From NCBI GenBank assembly GCA_017450005.1, contig JAFSYM010000004.1:1-64000 (forward strand): 64,000 nucleotides of DNA, written 5' to 3'. Under the pieces are notes generated by a model, which was given only the letters and a program-made list of their open reading frames with translations, searched no databases and was not told the origin of the DNA. Origin of the DNA: Clostridia bacterium (GTDB lineage Bacteria > Bacillota > Clostridia > Oscillospirales > Acutalibacteraceae). Below, one piece after another: positions 53,213 to 62,721 of the stretch. Each line of letters begins with the position of its first letter. Within the stretch, counting starts at the first letter, position 1. A program made the position numbers and the translations under genes.

Positions 53213-53630
53213 GGATTCTCTTGTACAGCGTTACACACGTACCCTTCCCCGGAACAGAACGCACGCGAATGCGGTCGCAGAAACTCTCCATCACGGCAAA
53301 GCCGAGACCCGCACGTTCCCCGCCGCGTGTGGTAAACAGCGGCTGCATCGCTTGCTGCACATCGTCTATGCCGCACCCTTTGTCACGTATTTTCACGCTG
53401 AACATTCCGTCCGCATACACAGATGCCGTTATGTAAATCTGTCCGACACTTATTGCATACGCATGCACGATGCAGTTGGTCACCGCTTCGCTCACTGCCG
53501 TGCGCAAGTCGGACAGCTCTTCGATCGTCGGATCAAGCTGTGCGGCAAACGCGGACACGACCGCTCGCGCAAATGCCTCATTGACAGATCGGCTTTCAAT
53601 TTCCAGACGCATGGTTTGAATCGGTTTCAT
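53193..53630 (-). CDS. spoIIAB: anti-sigma F factor SpoIIAB
   Basis: 145-aa serine kinase of the GHKL fold that holds SigF inactive and phosphorylates SpoIIAA. N-box AVSEAVTNCIVHAY, the G1 DKGCGIDDV and G2 region GAGLGFAVME-like (ERAGLGFAVMESF) are visible. ATG at 53630 with AAAGGA 8 nt upstream; an upstream start would run through spoIIAA in another frame. It overlaps spoIIAA by 4 nt. Confidence 0.96.
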   Translation of the reverse strand: MKPIQTMRLEIESRSVNEAFARAVVSAFAAQLDPTIEELSDLRTAVSEAVTNCIVHAYAISVGQIYITASVYADGMFSVKIRDKGCGIDDVQQAMQPLFTTRGGERAGLGFAVMESFCDRIRVRSVPGKGTCVTLYKRIHGRSEN

Positions 53631-53953
53631 GATGCATTTCCTTTCTCCGGCAATACGGAAGCAATCTTTTCGATTCCGGAAAGCCGCATGATTCTGTAGA
53701 CACCCGGCGACATACCGCACAGTTCCAATCTGCCGCCGTACATTTGCAGCAGCCGATAGCGTCCCATAACCAGACCGACGCCGGAGCTGTCCATAAACGC
53801 TACGTCACTGAAATCGAGCTGCAAAACGGCCGGCTTTTCGCTGCGCAGGACACGGTCTATCTGCACGCGCATCGGTGCAGCACCGTGATGGTCGATGTCG
53901 CCGTGCAGGTATGCAATCAGTTTTCCGCGCCGTTTCTGAAATGAAACTGACAC
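53627..53953 (-). CDS. spoIIAA: anti-anti-sigma factor SpoIIAA
   Basis: 108-aa STAS-domain protein that frees SigF from SpoIIAB when unphosphorylated. AFMDSSGVGLVMGRY holds the phosphorylated Ser at about position 57, like Ser58 of B. subtilis. I chose the GTG at 53953, which has GGGAGG 7 nt upstream and gives the normal length; a longer in-frame ATG at 53992 has no SD and overlaps the preceding terminator. First gene of spoIIA; I could not identify a sigma-H promoter. Confidence 0.94.
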   Translation of the reverse strand: MSVSFQKRRGKLIAYLHGDIDHHGAAPMRVQIDRVLRSEKPAVLQLDFSDVAFMDSSGVGLVMGRYRLLQMYGGRLELCGMSPGVYRIMRLSGIEKIASVLPEKGNAS

Positions 53954-53969
53954 ATGAATCCCTCCCCAA

Positions 53970-54011
53970 GGCAAAATAAATAGATCCCTCACCCAACAGG
54001 ATAAGGGATCT
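53970..54011 (-). terminator. terminator between folC and spoIIA
   Basis: On the minus strand AGATCCCT ... AGGGATCT (8-bp stem, 14-nt loop) is followed by ATTTATTTTG. A second inverted repeat TTTGCCG/CGGCAAA lies at 54023-54048, just after the folC stop. Confidence 0.75.
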
Positions 54012-54048
54012 GTTCCGCATTTTTTGCCGAGACAAGTCGTCCGGCAAA

Positions 54049-55320
54049 TTATTTCAAATATTTTTCCAGATCGTTAATCATATAGAACGATCCGCATACA
54101 ACAATTACATCGTCTTTCCCTGCGGCTTGCAGCGCAAGTTCTGCCGCCTGCGCAAAGGAATCCGACGCCGTACAATCACTGCAAAACGGCCGTGCCGCTT
54201 CGCACAACGCCTGCGCGCTCAATGCGCGCGGATTGTCCGGACGCACTGTAATCAGTTTGTCAAACAAAGGCGCCGTATGCGCAAGGTACCGCGTATACGC
54301 TTTGTCCGCCATCAGGCCGCATATGCCGACAATATGTCTGCCGGGCAGAAATGCCGTAATCGCACTATGGAGCGCCACAGCGCAGTCTTCATTATGTCCG
54401 CCGTCCATCAGCACCAGCGGATGCTCGCGCACAATCTGCATTCGTGCGGGCATTACGGTGCGGGCAATACCGCGGGAGATGCATTCGTCCGAAACGTCAA
54501 GCCCCTGTGATTGCAGCACTTTTGCTGCCGCCACAGCCATCGACGCATTATACACCATGTGACGGCCGAGCAGCGGCACGCGCACGGCAATGCCGTCTAT
54601 CACGGCGTCCGTGCCGAAAATGGATGCATCCAGAATCTGCACAGCATCCACATTCGGCAGTACAAGACGCAATTTTTGCCGCGAACATGTCTCGCGGATC
54701 ACACGAAGCGCCTGCGCATTCTGCAACGGATACGTAACACAAATCCCGCCGGGCTTGAGCGTGCCGCACTTCTCCGCGGCAATCGCTTCGATTGTATCGC
54801 CGAGAACAGCCGTATGATCGAGCGACACAGACGTAATCACATTGACGAGCGGACAGTCAATCACGTTCGTTGCGTCCAGTCTGCCGCCGAGTCCGGTCTC
54901 AAGCACGACAACATCGCACTGCATGCGACGATAATACAAAAACGCCGCCGCTGTAATGATCTCAAATTCCGTCGGCGTTTCGCCCGTGTCAATCATAGCG
55001 TCAGCCGCTTTTTTTACATCGTCCATTACCGAAGCAAGGCTCTCTCGCGGGATCATGCTGCCGTCGATCTGAATGCGTTCACAAAAGTCGATCACATAGG
55101 GCGAGACAAACAATCCGGTCCGGTATCCGGCGCATGTGCAGATATTGGCAAGCATCGTGCTGGTCGAGCCTTTTCCGTTTGTGCCGGCTACATGGATAAA
55201 TCGCATCCCCTTTTGCGGATTGCCTAAAGCCCGGCAGAGCGCAGAGATGCGCTCAAGACCGGGCTTCACGCCGAATTTATCAAATGAATGAATATAGTTT
55301 AACGCTTCTTCGTACTGCAT
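54049..55320 (-). CDS. folC: folylpolyglutamate synthase / dihydrofolate synthase
   Basis: Mur-ligase-family enzyme (423 aa) that adds glutamate to folates. ATP-binding HVAGTNGKGSTSTMLA near residue 50, LETGLGGRLDATN and the C-terminal MDGGHNEDC are family signatures. The ATG at 55320 directly follows the valS stop (TGATATG); a TTG six codons earlier inside valS is less likely. Downstream of valS as in B. subtilis. Confidence 0.95.
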   Translation of the reverse strand: MQYEEALNYIHSFDKFGVKPGLERISALCRALGNPQKGMRFIHVAGTNGKGSTSTMLANICTCAGYRTGLFVSPYVIDFCERIQIDGSMIPRESLASVMDDVKKAADAMIDTGETPTEFEIITAAAFLYYRRMQCDVVVLETGLGGRLDATNVIDCPLVNVITSVSLDHTAVLGDTIEAIAAEKCGTLKPGGICVTYPLQNAQALRVIRETCSRQKLRLVLPNVDAVQILDASIFGTDAVIDGIAVRVPLLGRHMVYNASMAVAAAKVLQSQGLDVSDECISRGIARTVMPARMQIVREHPLVLMDGGHNEDCAVALHSAITAFLPGRHIVGICGLMADKAYTRYLAHTAPLFDKLITVRPDNPRALSAQALCEAARPFCSDCTASDSFAQAAELALQAAGKDDVIVVCGSFYMINDLEKYLK

Positions 55321-55321
55321 A

Positions 55322-57940
55322 TCAACCGAGTTTTGCAAGGCTTTCTTTCAGCATAGCGATCTTGTCTACCAGTCTCGCCGCGCCATCACGCTGCGTCTGC
55401 ACGACAGCAGCGGGCGCTTTTTCCACGAACGAAGGATTGTCCAGCTTCTTGCGGATATAGGCAAGGTCATCCTCGGCCTTGGCCAATTCCTTCTGCAGAC
55501 GCGCGCGCTCTGCCTCAAAGTCAACGAGGTCGCCCATCGGAATATAAACCTTCGCGTCGTGTGTGACAATATTGACGGCACCGTCCAGCGCAAAGTCAGC
55601 GCCCACTTCCACCTCGGAAGCGCCGGCAAGCTTCATGAAGACAGTCGACACATTCGAGAACAGATCGACAAATGCGGATGCGATATACAGCTTTGCTTTC
55701 TTTGACGGCGGAACATTCATCTCTGCTCTGCGGTTACGCACAGCGCGGACAATTGCCATGATGCGGTCCATGTCTGCTTCTTCCGCTGCGAATTCCAGTG
55801 CAGGATCATACTCCGGCCACGCAGAAGTCATGATCGTTTCACCGTCGTGCGGGATTGCCTGCCAGATTTCCTCTGTAATGAAAGGCATGAACGGATGCAG
55901 GAGTTTGAGAATGCCGGTCAGCACATACACGAGCACATCGCCGGCCGTCTTCGCCGCATCGCCGCCCTGCTGCAAACGGATCTTGGCAAGTTCAATATAC
56001 CAGTCACAGAACACGTCCCAGATGAAATCGTACAGCTTCTGCACGGCAATGCCCAGCTCAAAACGCTCAAGGTTTTCGGTCACTTCGCGCGTGAGCGTAT
56101 TCAGACGGCTGAGAATCCATTTATCCTCCAGAGCAAGATCCTGCGGAATGTGCGCCGGCGCGGTATCCTCACCGAGATTCATCAGTACGAAACGCGCGGC
56201 ATTCCACAGCTTGTTGGCAAAGTTGCGGCTCGCCTCAACCTTTTTCTCGGAGTAACGCATGTCGTTTCCGGGGCTGTTGCCGGTCGCCAGCGTGAAGCGC
56301 AGCGCATCCGCGCCGTAGCGGTCAATGACTTCCAGCGGATCAATGCCGTTTCCCAGAGATTTGGACATCTTTCTGCCCTGCTCATCGCGCACGATGCCAT
56401 GAATAAACACAGTGCTGAAAGGCTCTTTACCCGTATGTTCACAGGCGGAGAAGATCATGCGCGCGACCCAGAAGAAGATGATGTCATAGCCGGTGACGAG
56501 CGTATCGGTAGGATAGTAGTGACGCAGTTCCGGCGTATCGTCCGGCCAGCCGAGCGTGGAAAACGGCCAAAGCGCCGAAGAGAACCATGTGTCGAGGGTG
56601 TCGGGATCCTGACGGAGCGCTGCGCCGCATTTCGGGCAAGCGTCAGGCGTTTCCTTGCTGACAACAAGCTCGCCGCACGTATCGCAGTAATACGCCGGAA
56701 TCCGATGTCCCCACCAAAGCTGGCGCGAAATACACCAGTCTTTGATATTCTCCATCCAGTGATAATATGTCTTGTCAAAACGTTCCGGCACGAATTTGAC
56801 CGTACCGTTTTTGACGATGTCGATGGCGGGCTCCGCAAGCGGCTGCATCTTGACAAACCACTGCTTGGAGATACGCGGTTCCACCGTAGAATGGCAGCGG
56901 TAGCACACGCCGACGTTATGACGAAGCGGCTCCACCTTGATGAGGAAACCCTGCTCCTCAAGCTCTTTCACGACCGCCTTGCGGCACTCCATAGTCGTCA
57001 TGCCGCAATACTTGCCGGCATTTTCATTCATGTGTGCGTCGTCGGTCATCACGTTGATGATCTCCAGATTCTGGCGCAGACCAACCTCGAAGTCGTTCGG
57101 ATCATGCGCAGGCGTCATTTTGACCACGCCTGTTCCGAAGTCCATCTCAACGTAGCTGTCTGCCACAATCGGGATTTCACGGCCGACCAAAGGCAGAATA
57201 ACCGTCTTGCCGACGATATCCTTATACCGTTCATCATCCGGATGCACTGCAACGCCTGTATCGCCGAGCATGGTCTCGGGACGCGTCGTCGCAAGCTCCA
57301 CATAGCCGCTGCCGTCAGAGAGCGGATAGCGGATGTGCCAGAAGAAACCGTCCTTCTCTTCATATTCGACTTCTGCGTCGGAGATCGAGGTCAGGCAATG
57401 CGGACACCAGTTGATGATGCGCTCGCCTCGGTAAATCAGGCCTTTGTTATACAGATTGACGAACACTTCACGCACGGCCTTGTTGCAGCCCTCGTCCATC
57501 GTGAAACGCTCTCTGTCCCAGTCGCAGGACGAACCCATCTTCTTGAGCTGCTCGACAATGCGTCCGCCGAATTTGCGTTTCCATTCCCATGCACGTTGCA
57601 GGAAGCCGTCTCTGCCCACATCATCCTTGGACAGGCCTTCGGCTTTCATTGCCTCGACGATCTTGGCCTCGGTCGCAATGGACGCATGATCTGTGCCCGG
57701 AAGCCAGAGCGTGTCATAGCCTTCCATACGGCGCCAGCGGATCAGAATGTCCTGCAGCGTGTTGTCCAGCGCATGACCCATGTGCAACTGACCGGTAATA
57801 TTCGGCGGCGGGATTACGATAGTATACGGCTTCTTGTCCGGTTCACACTTGGCATGGAAGTACTTGCCGTCCAGCCAGTATTGGTAAATACGATCCTCCA
57901 CGTTTTTGGGATCATATTGCTTTGCGAGTTCTTTTCTCAT
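55322..57940 (-). CDS. valS: valyl-tRNA synthetase
   Basis: 872-aa class I aminoacyl-tRNA synthetase. HIGH-type motif PPPNITGQLHMGHAL near residue 45, KMSKSLGNGIDP (KMSKS) near 530, the CP1 editing domain with TTRPETMLGDTGVAVHP, and a C-terminal coiled coil (DFEAERARLQKELAKAE) are all present. SD AGGAGA. Full length. It is transcribed after rpoD and before folC. Confidence 0.98.
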   Translation of the reverse strand: MRKELAKQYDPKNVEDRIYQYWLDGKYFHAKCEPDKKPYTIVIPPPNITGQLHMGHALDNTLQDILIRWRRMEGYDTLWLPGTDHASIATEAKIVEAMKAEGLSKDDVGRDGFLQRAWEWKRKFGGRIVEQLKKMGSSCDWDRERFTMDEGCNKAVREVFVNLYNKGLIYRGERIINWCPHCLTSISDAEVEYEEKDGFFWHIRYPLSDGSGYVELATTRPETMLGDTGVAVHPDDERYKDIVGKTVILPLVGREIPIVADSYVEMDFGTGVVKMTPAHDPNDFEVGLRQNLEIINVMTDDAHMNENAGKYCGMTTMECRKAVVKELEEQGFLIKVEPLRHNVGVCYRCHSTVEPRISKQWFVKMQPLAEPAIDIVKNGTVKFVPERFDKTYYHWMENIKDWCISRQLWWGHRIPAYYCDTCGELVVSKETPDACPKCGAALRQDPDTLDTWFSSALWPFSTLGWPDDTPELRHYYPTDTLVTGYDIIFFWVARMIFSACEHTGKEPFSTVFIHGIVRDEQGRKMSKSLGNGIDPLEVIDRYGADALRFTLATGNSPGNDMRYSEKKVEASRNFANKLWNAARFVLMNLGEDTAPAHIPQDLALEDKWILSRLNTLTREVTENLERFELGIAVQKLYDFIWDVFCDWYIELAKIRLQQGGDAAKTAGDVLVYVLTGILKLLHPFMPFITEEIWQAIPHDGETIMTSAWPEYDPALEFAAEEADMDRIMAIVRAVRNRRAEMNVPPSKKAKLYIASAFVDLFSNVSTVFMKLAGASEVEVGADFALDGAVNIVTHDAKVYIPMGDLVDFEAERARLQKELAKAEDDLAYIRKKLDNPSFVEKAPAAVVQTQRDGAARLVDKIAMLKESLAKLG

Positions 57941-57970
57941 GATCTTTCTCCTAAATCGTATAGTGCTGTA

Positions 57971-59080
57971 TTATTCCAAAAAGTCCTTGAGCTGCTTGCT
58001 GCGGCTCGGATGACGCAGCTTGCGCAATGCTTTTGCCTCGATCTGGCGGATGCGTTCACGCGTCACGTTGAACTCACGGCCGACCTCCTCAAGCGTATGA
58101 GAATGTCCGTCTTCCAGACCGAAACGCAGCGCAAGCACTTTTGCTTCACGCGGTGTAAGCGTCTTGAGCACCTTGGCGATCTGCTCCTTGAGCAGCAGCA
58201 TGGATGCCGCGTCTGCCGGAGCGGGCGCATCGTCGTCGGGAATGAAGTCGCCCAGATGGCTGTCCTCTTCCTCGCCGATGGGAGTCTCGAGCGAAACCGG
58301 TTCCTGCGCTACGCGGATGATTTCGCGCACGCGCTCTACAGGCATGTCCAGTCTTTCCGCAATTTCCTCTGCCGTCGGATCGCGGCCGTTCTCATGCAGA
58401 AGCAGGCTGTTGGTCTTCTTGACCTTGTTGATCGTCTCGACCATGTGTACGGGAATGCGGATCGTGCGCGCCTGGTCGGCGATCGCGCGCGTGATCGCCT
58501 GGCGAATCCACCACGTCGCATACGTCGAGAACTTGAAGCCCTTGGTATAGTCAAATTTATCCACGGCTTTGATCAGACCCAAGTTGCCCTCCTGGATCAG
58601 ATCCAAAAACTGCATGCCTCTGCCCACATAACGTTTGGCAATGCTGACAACGAGGCGAAGGTTGGCCTCGGCAAGGCGCTTCTTGGCTGATGCTTTGGCT
58701 ACCGGATCATCACCAGCGATACACATCGCAAGCTCAATCTCTTCCTCTGCAGTCAGCAGCGGAACCTTACCGATCTCCTTGAGATACACTTTGACCGGAT
58801 CTTCCATCGAAGCGCTCTTCTCATCAGAGGAAGAGCCGACGTCGCCGGTCTTGGATACGTCGATGTCGAACGTAATGCTATCGAAGCTCAGCTCATCGTC
58901 AAGATTGTCGATGATCTCGATGTGCTGGCTCTCGATCGTCTCGTAGAACTTGTCCAGTTCTTCGATGTCGATAACCATTTCGACGATGGCTGCGTCGATT
59001 TCCTGTGTGGTCAGTCTGCCGGATGCCTTACCCTTTTCCAAGAGCTGTTTGACTGTCATTTTCTTCTCTGATCCTTCCAT
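57971..59080 (-). CDS. rpoD: primary sigma factor SigA (RpoD)
   Basis: Housekeeping sigma factor, about 369 aa. Region 1.1-like N-terminus ([11 protein letters not shown]...), region 1.2/2 with [11 protein letters not shown] and the core [20 protein letters not shown], and region 4 with [20 protein letters not shown] and the ending [11 protein letters not shown] are fully conserved. GGAGGG 4-5 nt before the ATG at 59080 supports that start; an ATG four codons earlier is possible. Part of the dgt-dnaG-rpoD operon. Confidence 0.97.
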   Translation of the reverse strand: MEGSEKKMTVKQLLEKGKASGRLTTQEIDAAIVEMVIDIEELDKFYETIESQHIEIIDNLDDELSFDSITFDIDVSKTGDVGSSSDEKSASMEDPVKVYLKEIGKVPLLTAEEEIELAMCIAGDDPVAKASAKKRLAEANLRLVVSIAKRYVGRGMQFLDLIQEGNLGLIKAVDKFDYTKGFKFSTYATWWIRQAITRAIADQARTIRIPVHMVETINKVKKTNSLLLHENGRDPTAEEIAERLDMPVERVREIIRVAQEPVSLETPIGEEEDSHLGDFIPDDDAPAPADAASMLLLKEQIAKVLKTLTPREAKVLALRFGLEDGHSHTLEEVGREFNVTRERIRQIEAKALRKLRHPSRSKQLKDFLE

Positions 59081-59109
59081 AAAACCCTCCATCCAAAGTA
59101 TTGAAATAA

Positions 59110-60876
59110 TTATTGCTTCTGTTCTTTCAGCGCCTGAAAGCTCGACAAAAATGCGTCGTCGTCATCCATCGGCGGCGGTTTTGAGTCGAGCTTATCTCGT
59201 TCTTCACGCAGTGTACGAATACACTCGCGGCATTCATCCGGTGTGTTGGCATAGATCGCGCGATTCATAAACAGACGCGTCACACGGCCAAGTTCATCCG
59301 GATCGAAATAGGCGGACAAATGCGGAATATCCACCACACCGGATGTTTTCCAGCAGAGCATCAGGCGCGAGAATACATGCCGGTGAAAGCTGGTTACAAA
59401 ACAATCCTCATCCAATTCATCCGTCACAGCCGGAATAAAGTCGTTGTTGTTCATGAGCAGCGTCAAAATTGCTTCCTCTGCCTTGGCCGCACGGTAATGC
59501 TGCTGCATCTCGGGATTAAGCGGATCGCGGCGAACCGTCAGAGATTTCTGCATTTCATCCATTTTGGTGCGGTGTTTCTGCCGTCTCTGACGTGCACGAA
59601 TCTGTTCAATCTGCGCGTTCAGCGCAACCTTATCCACATTCAGCTCCCCGGCCATGCGGGATGTGTACACATCGCACTCGATCGGGTTGTCCAGCGCCGC
59701 AAGAAGTTCTACTATACTTTTTAAAAACTGCACCTTGCCGTCGTCGGTCGTCACATCGTATTTATCCCGAAGCGCAAGAATACGGAACTCAATGTCGTTT
59801 GCCGCGCCATCCAATATAGCAAAAAAACGATCCCGTCCGTATTTACGGATAATCTCGTCCGGATCCTTCCCGCCGGTGAGCTGCAGCACCTTTATTTTCA
59901 TCCCAATCAACGAAAAAATTCCGATCGCCTTGCGCAGCGCCTCCTGCCCCGCTTCATCTGCGTCATAGCATAGAAGCACCTCGTCCGCATAGCGGGACAG
60001 CAGATGTGCCTGCTCCTGTGTGAGTGCAGTACCGCACCCGGCGACAGCAAACGGAAAGTCGGCCTGATGCAGCGCAATGACATCCATATATCCCTCGCAC
60101 AGGATCAGCCTGCGTTCACCGGAATTTTTGGCAAAGTTCAGCGCGAACACTTCGCGGCTTTTCTTGTATACAAGTGTATCGGATGTATTGATATACTTCG
60201 GCTTTGTGTCATCAAGCACGCGCCCGCCGAAAGCGATCACATTGCCGCGAATGTCTATGATCGGGATCATCACGCGAGCGCGGAACGCGTCATAATAACT
60301 GTTTTCATTCTTTGTGCTTTTTCGCACCAGATTCGCATCGACCAGTTCCGCAGCAGAAAAACCGGCTTGCTGCATGTGCTGCAGCAGAGCGTTCCAGCTG
60401 TCCGGTGCATAACCGAGGCCGAAATGACGAATCGTTTTCATCGACAACCGTCGGTCGTCCGTAAAATATGCGAGCGCGTGCGCGTGTTGCGGGAGCAGGA
60501 GCTGCGCATGAAAAAATTTTGCCGCTTCACGGTTTGCAGCCAGAATCCGCTGACGACGCTTGGAAAGTGTATCGTCAAACCCATCCTCCGGCATGCGCAA
60601 ACCTGCACGCTGCGCAAGGAATTTCACCGCTTCGACATAATCGAGATTTTCCATGCGGCGAATAAATGTGATCGAATCGCCGCCGGCACCGCAGCCAAAA
60701 CAATAAAAAGAACCGTTTTCCGGATACACCGTAAAGGAAGGCGTCTTTTCACTGTGGAACGGGCACAATCCGACCAGATTCTTTCCGCGGCGTTTTAAAG
60801 TAATATAGGAGGACAAGAGATCCTCGATGTCCGTTCTGTCACGTAGAAGTGCAAGGAAATCTTCACTGATCGCCAA
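59110..60876 (-). CDS. dnaG: DNA primase
   Basis: 588-aa primase for Okazaki fragments. N-terminal zinc ribbon ([15 protein letters not shown] with CFGCGAGG), RNA polymerase/TOPRIM core with [13 protein letters not shown] and [13 protein letters not shown], and a C-terminal DnaB-binding helical region. TTG at 60876 gives the canonical start MAISEDFL and has AGGTGA a few nt upstream; a TTG eight codons earlier is a weaker choice. Confidence 0.96.
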   Translation of the reverse strand: MAISEDFLALLRDRTDIEDLLSSYITLKRRGKNLVGLCPFHSEKTPSFTVYPENGSFYCFGCGAGGDSITFIRRMENLDYVEAVKFLAQRAGLRMPEDGFDDTLSKRRQRILAANREAAKFFHAQLLLPQHAHALAYFTDDRRLSMKTIRHFGLGYAPDSWNALLQHMQQAGFSAAELVDANLVRKSTKNENSYYDAFRARVMIPIIDIRGNVIAFGGRVLDDTKPKYINTSDTLVYKKSREVFALNFAKNSGERRLILCEGYMDVIALHQADFPFAVAGCGTALTQEQAHLLSRYADEVLLCYDADEAGQEALRKAIGIFSLIGMKIKVLQLTGGKDPDEIIRKYGRDRFFAILDGAANDIEFRILALRDKYDVTTDDGKVQFLKSIVELLAALDNPIECDVYTSRMAGELNVDKVALNAQIEQIRARQRRQKHRTKMDEMQKSLTVRRDPLNPEMQQHYRAAKAEEAILTLLMNNNDFIPAVTDELDEDCFVTSFHRHVFSRLMLCWKTSGVVDIPHLSAYFDPDELGRVTRLFMNRAIYANTPDECRECIRTLREERDKLDSKPPPMDDDDAFLSSFQALKEQKQ

Positions 60877-60921
60877 ATCCTCACCTCGTTTTCGATTCAA
60901 ACATCAAATACTCACACATCA

Positions 60922-61923
60922 TCAATCCATCCATGATTGCGGGATAAAATAGGACTCAAATACTTTAATAGCGTATCGGTCGCTCATGCCGGCGACGAAA
61001 TCGCATACGGCGCGTTCTTTGCCGTCACGCTCCAGAATGCGCTGGTAGTTTTGCGGCAGATTGTCCGGCTTTTCCATATAGAAGCCGAAAAGCCACTGGA
61101 TCATATCAATTGCTTTCGTTTCCTCGCTTTTGCAGACTGGATTTGTATAGACATGGCGAAACATAAAATTGTGCAATTCCTCAAACAGCGCACGATCCAC
61201 GCTGTCGAGCTCGATTGTCTTCCTGCTGTTTTCAATCGCCGAAAGCACCAGATGATTGATCCGCGCAGACTTCGTTTCTCCCAAGACTTCACGAATGCGA
61301 GGCGGAATATCGGATTCCCGCATCACACCGGCGCGCACAGCATCGTCAATGTCGTGATTGATATAGGCAATCCTGTCGGCAAGACGGACGATACGTCCCT
61401 CCAGTGTCGCTGCCTCGGTGCCCTTCGTATGACAGACGATACCATTGCGTACTTCGTATGTAAGATTGAGCCCTTCGCCGTCTTTTTCAATCGCATCCAC
61501 AACACGCAGACTCTGCTGGTAATGATGAAACCCGAAGCTGCAAACCGCATCGAGCGCACGTTCGCCGGCATGTCCGAACGGCGTATGGCCGAGATCATGA
61601 CCGAGCGCAATCGCTTCCGTCAGATCCTCGTTCAGGTCGAGCCCTCTCGCAATCGTTCGCGCGATCTGCGACACTTCGAGCGTATGCGTCAGTCTGGTTC
61701 GGTAATGGTCTCCTTCCGGAGAAAGAAAGACCTGCGTTTTATGTTTCAGTCGGCGAAACGCAGCGCAGTGAATGATACGGTCGCGGTCACGCTGAAACAC
61801 CGTGCGAATGGGGCATTCCGGTTCTTCGCGCAGTCTTCCCCGGCTTTGATCCGCAAATGCAGCCAGATGCGAGAGTGTGGCATGTTCTAAAAAACAACTC
61901 TTTCTGCGAATCTGATCATCCAT
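60922..61923 (-). CDS. dgt: dGTP triphosphohydrolase-like HD-domain protein
   Basis: 333-aa metal-dependent phosphohydrolase. HD residues are visible in IIHCAAFRRLKHKTQVF, ALGHDLGHTPFGHAGERAL and VRLADRIAYINHDIDD. Such genes precede dnaG in many Firmicutes and hydrolyse dNTPs. ATG with GAGGGA 6 nt upstream. A 21-bp tandem repeat lies just before the SD. Confidence 0.93.
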   Translation of the reverse strand: MDDQIRRKSCFLEHATLSHLAAFADQSRGRLREEPECPIRTVFQRDRDRIIHCAAFRRLKHKTQVFLSPEGDHYRTRLTHTLEVSQIARTIARGLDLNEDLTEAIALGHDLGHTPFGHAGERALDAVCSFGFHHYQQSLRVVDAIEKDGEGLNLTYEVRNGIVCHTKGTEAATLEGRIVRLADRIAYINHDIDDAVRAGVMRESDIPPRIREVLGETKSARINHLVLSAIENSRKTIELDSVDRALFEELHNFMFRHVYTNPVCKSEETKAIDMIQWLFGFYMEKPDNLPQNYQRILERDGKERAVCDFVAGMSDRYAIKVFESYFIPQSWMD

Positions 61924-61934
61924 AGCTATCCCTC

Positions 61935-61976
61935 GACTTAAAAACCTATCTATATGACTTAAAAACCTATCTATAT
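61935..61976. repeat. perfect 21-bp tandem duplication upstream of dgt
   Basis: Two identical adjacent 21-bp units (61935-61955 and 61956-61976), each starting GACTTAAAAACCT on plus. They lie between the dgt SD and the previous gene. Each contains an AT-rich TATAGA-like element on the minus strand, so a promoter region may be doubled. Confidence 0.85.
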
Positions 61977-62014
61977 ATTGTTTACGACGAAAAAAACGAA
62001 ATCCCTTTAATAAT

Positions 62015-62638
62015 TTAATCGATGGGTGAAAAATTTTCGGTCAATACACGACAGCGATATTTGCCGAGGCTCTGGTCAAACAGTTTGGAGTCAAACGACG
62101 GCACAAGGGATGACGGGATTCTGAAATGAACCGTCACCGCATCGGTATATTGCGTATCCTCCACAACTCCGCCCATCTCAGGAATCAGGGACGCAAGACG
62201 TCCGTAAAACGTGTAGTCACAAATCACCTCCGCTATAGAGCACAGCGCCATCGTGACAATACCGCCCGCGTCGACAGCGAGCTTAGAACCATGCGAATAT
62301 GCGCGAACCAAGCCGCCCGTACCGAGCATCGTACCGCCGAAATACCGCGTGACAACGACCACACAGTCCGTCAGATCCTCTTTCATCAAAACATCCAGCA
62401 CGGGAATACCGGCCGTCCCCTGCGGTTCACCGTCATCGGAATAGCGGCGCGTCTGTCCTTCCCGCAGGACATAGGCATATACGTTGTGCGTCGCATCCCA
62501 GTACTGCGATTTTTTCTCGCGGATAAATTCTATCGCTTCGTCCTGCGTCGTCACCGGACGGATATGACCGATAAATCTGGACTTTTTTTCGACAAATTCA
62601 TCGCTTGCGGCAGCGCGGATCGTCCTGTAGCTGTCCAT
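62015..62638 (-). CDS. YigZ/IMPACT family protein
   Basis: 207-aa protein of the UPF0029 family. The N-terminal domain shows KKSRFIGHIRPV, the THNVYAYVLREG block and RYSDDGEPQGTAGIPVLDVL (family signature); the C-terminal part is the RNA-binding-like EF-G IV fold. Function in bacteria is poorly known. ATG at 62638 with AGGGGG 5-6 nt upstream; a longer TTG start would lie in the terminator at 62651-62693. Confidence 0.92.
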   Translation of the reverse strand: MDSYRTIRAAASDEFVEKKSRFIGHIRPVTTQDEAIEFIREKKSQYWDATHNVYAYVLREGQTRRYSDDGEPQGTAGIPVLDVLMKEDLTDCVVVVTRYFGGTMLGTGGLVRAYSHGSKLAVDAGGIVTMALCSIAEVICDYTFYGRLASLIPEMGGVVEDTQYTDAVTVHFRIPSSLVPSFDSKLFDQSLGKYRCRVLTENFSPID

Positions 62639-62650
62639 GAAATCCCCCTG

Positions 62651-62693
62651 TAAAAACGTCAAAATGCAGGGATGAACGCGAGTTCATCCCTGC
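62651..62693 (-). terminator. terminator after the Ig-like surface protein
   Basis: A perfect 12-bp stem (GCAGGGATGAAC / GTTCATCCCTGC) with a 4-nt loop. On the minus strand it is followed by ATTTTGACGTTTTTA. Confidence 0.8.
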
Positions 62694-62721
62694 GCAAAAA
62701 ACATTGAGTCACAAATGCGGA

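Noticed and set aside
55847-58690. A 947-codon open frame on the plus strand over valS and rpoD
   Set aside because: It is antisense to two certain genes and has no SD or family pattern; it is a by-product of their codon use.
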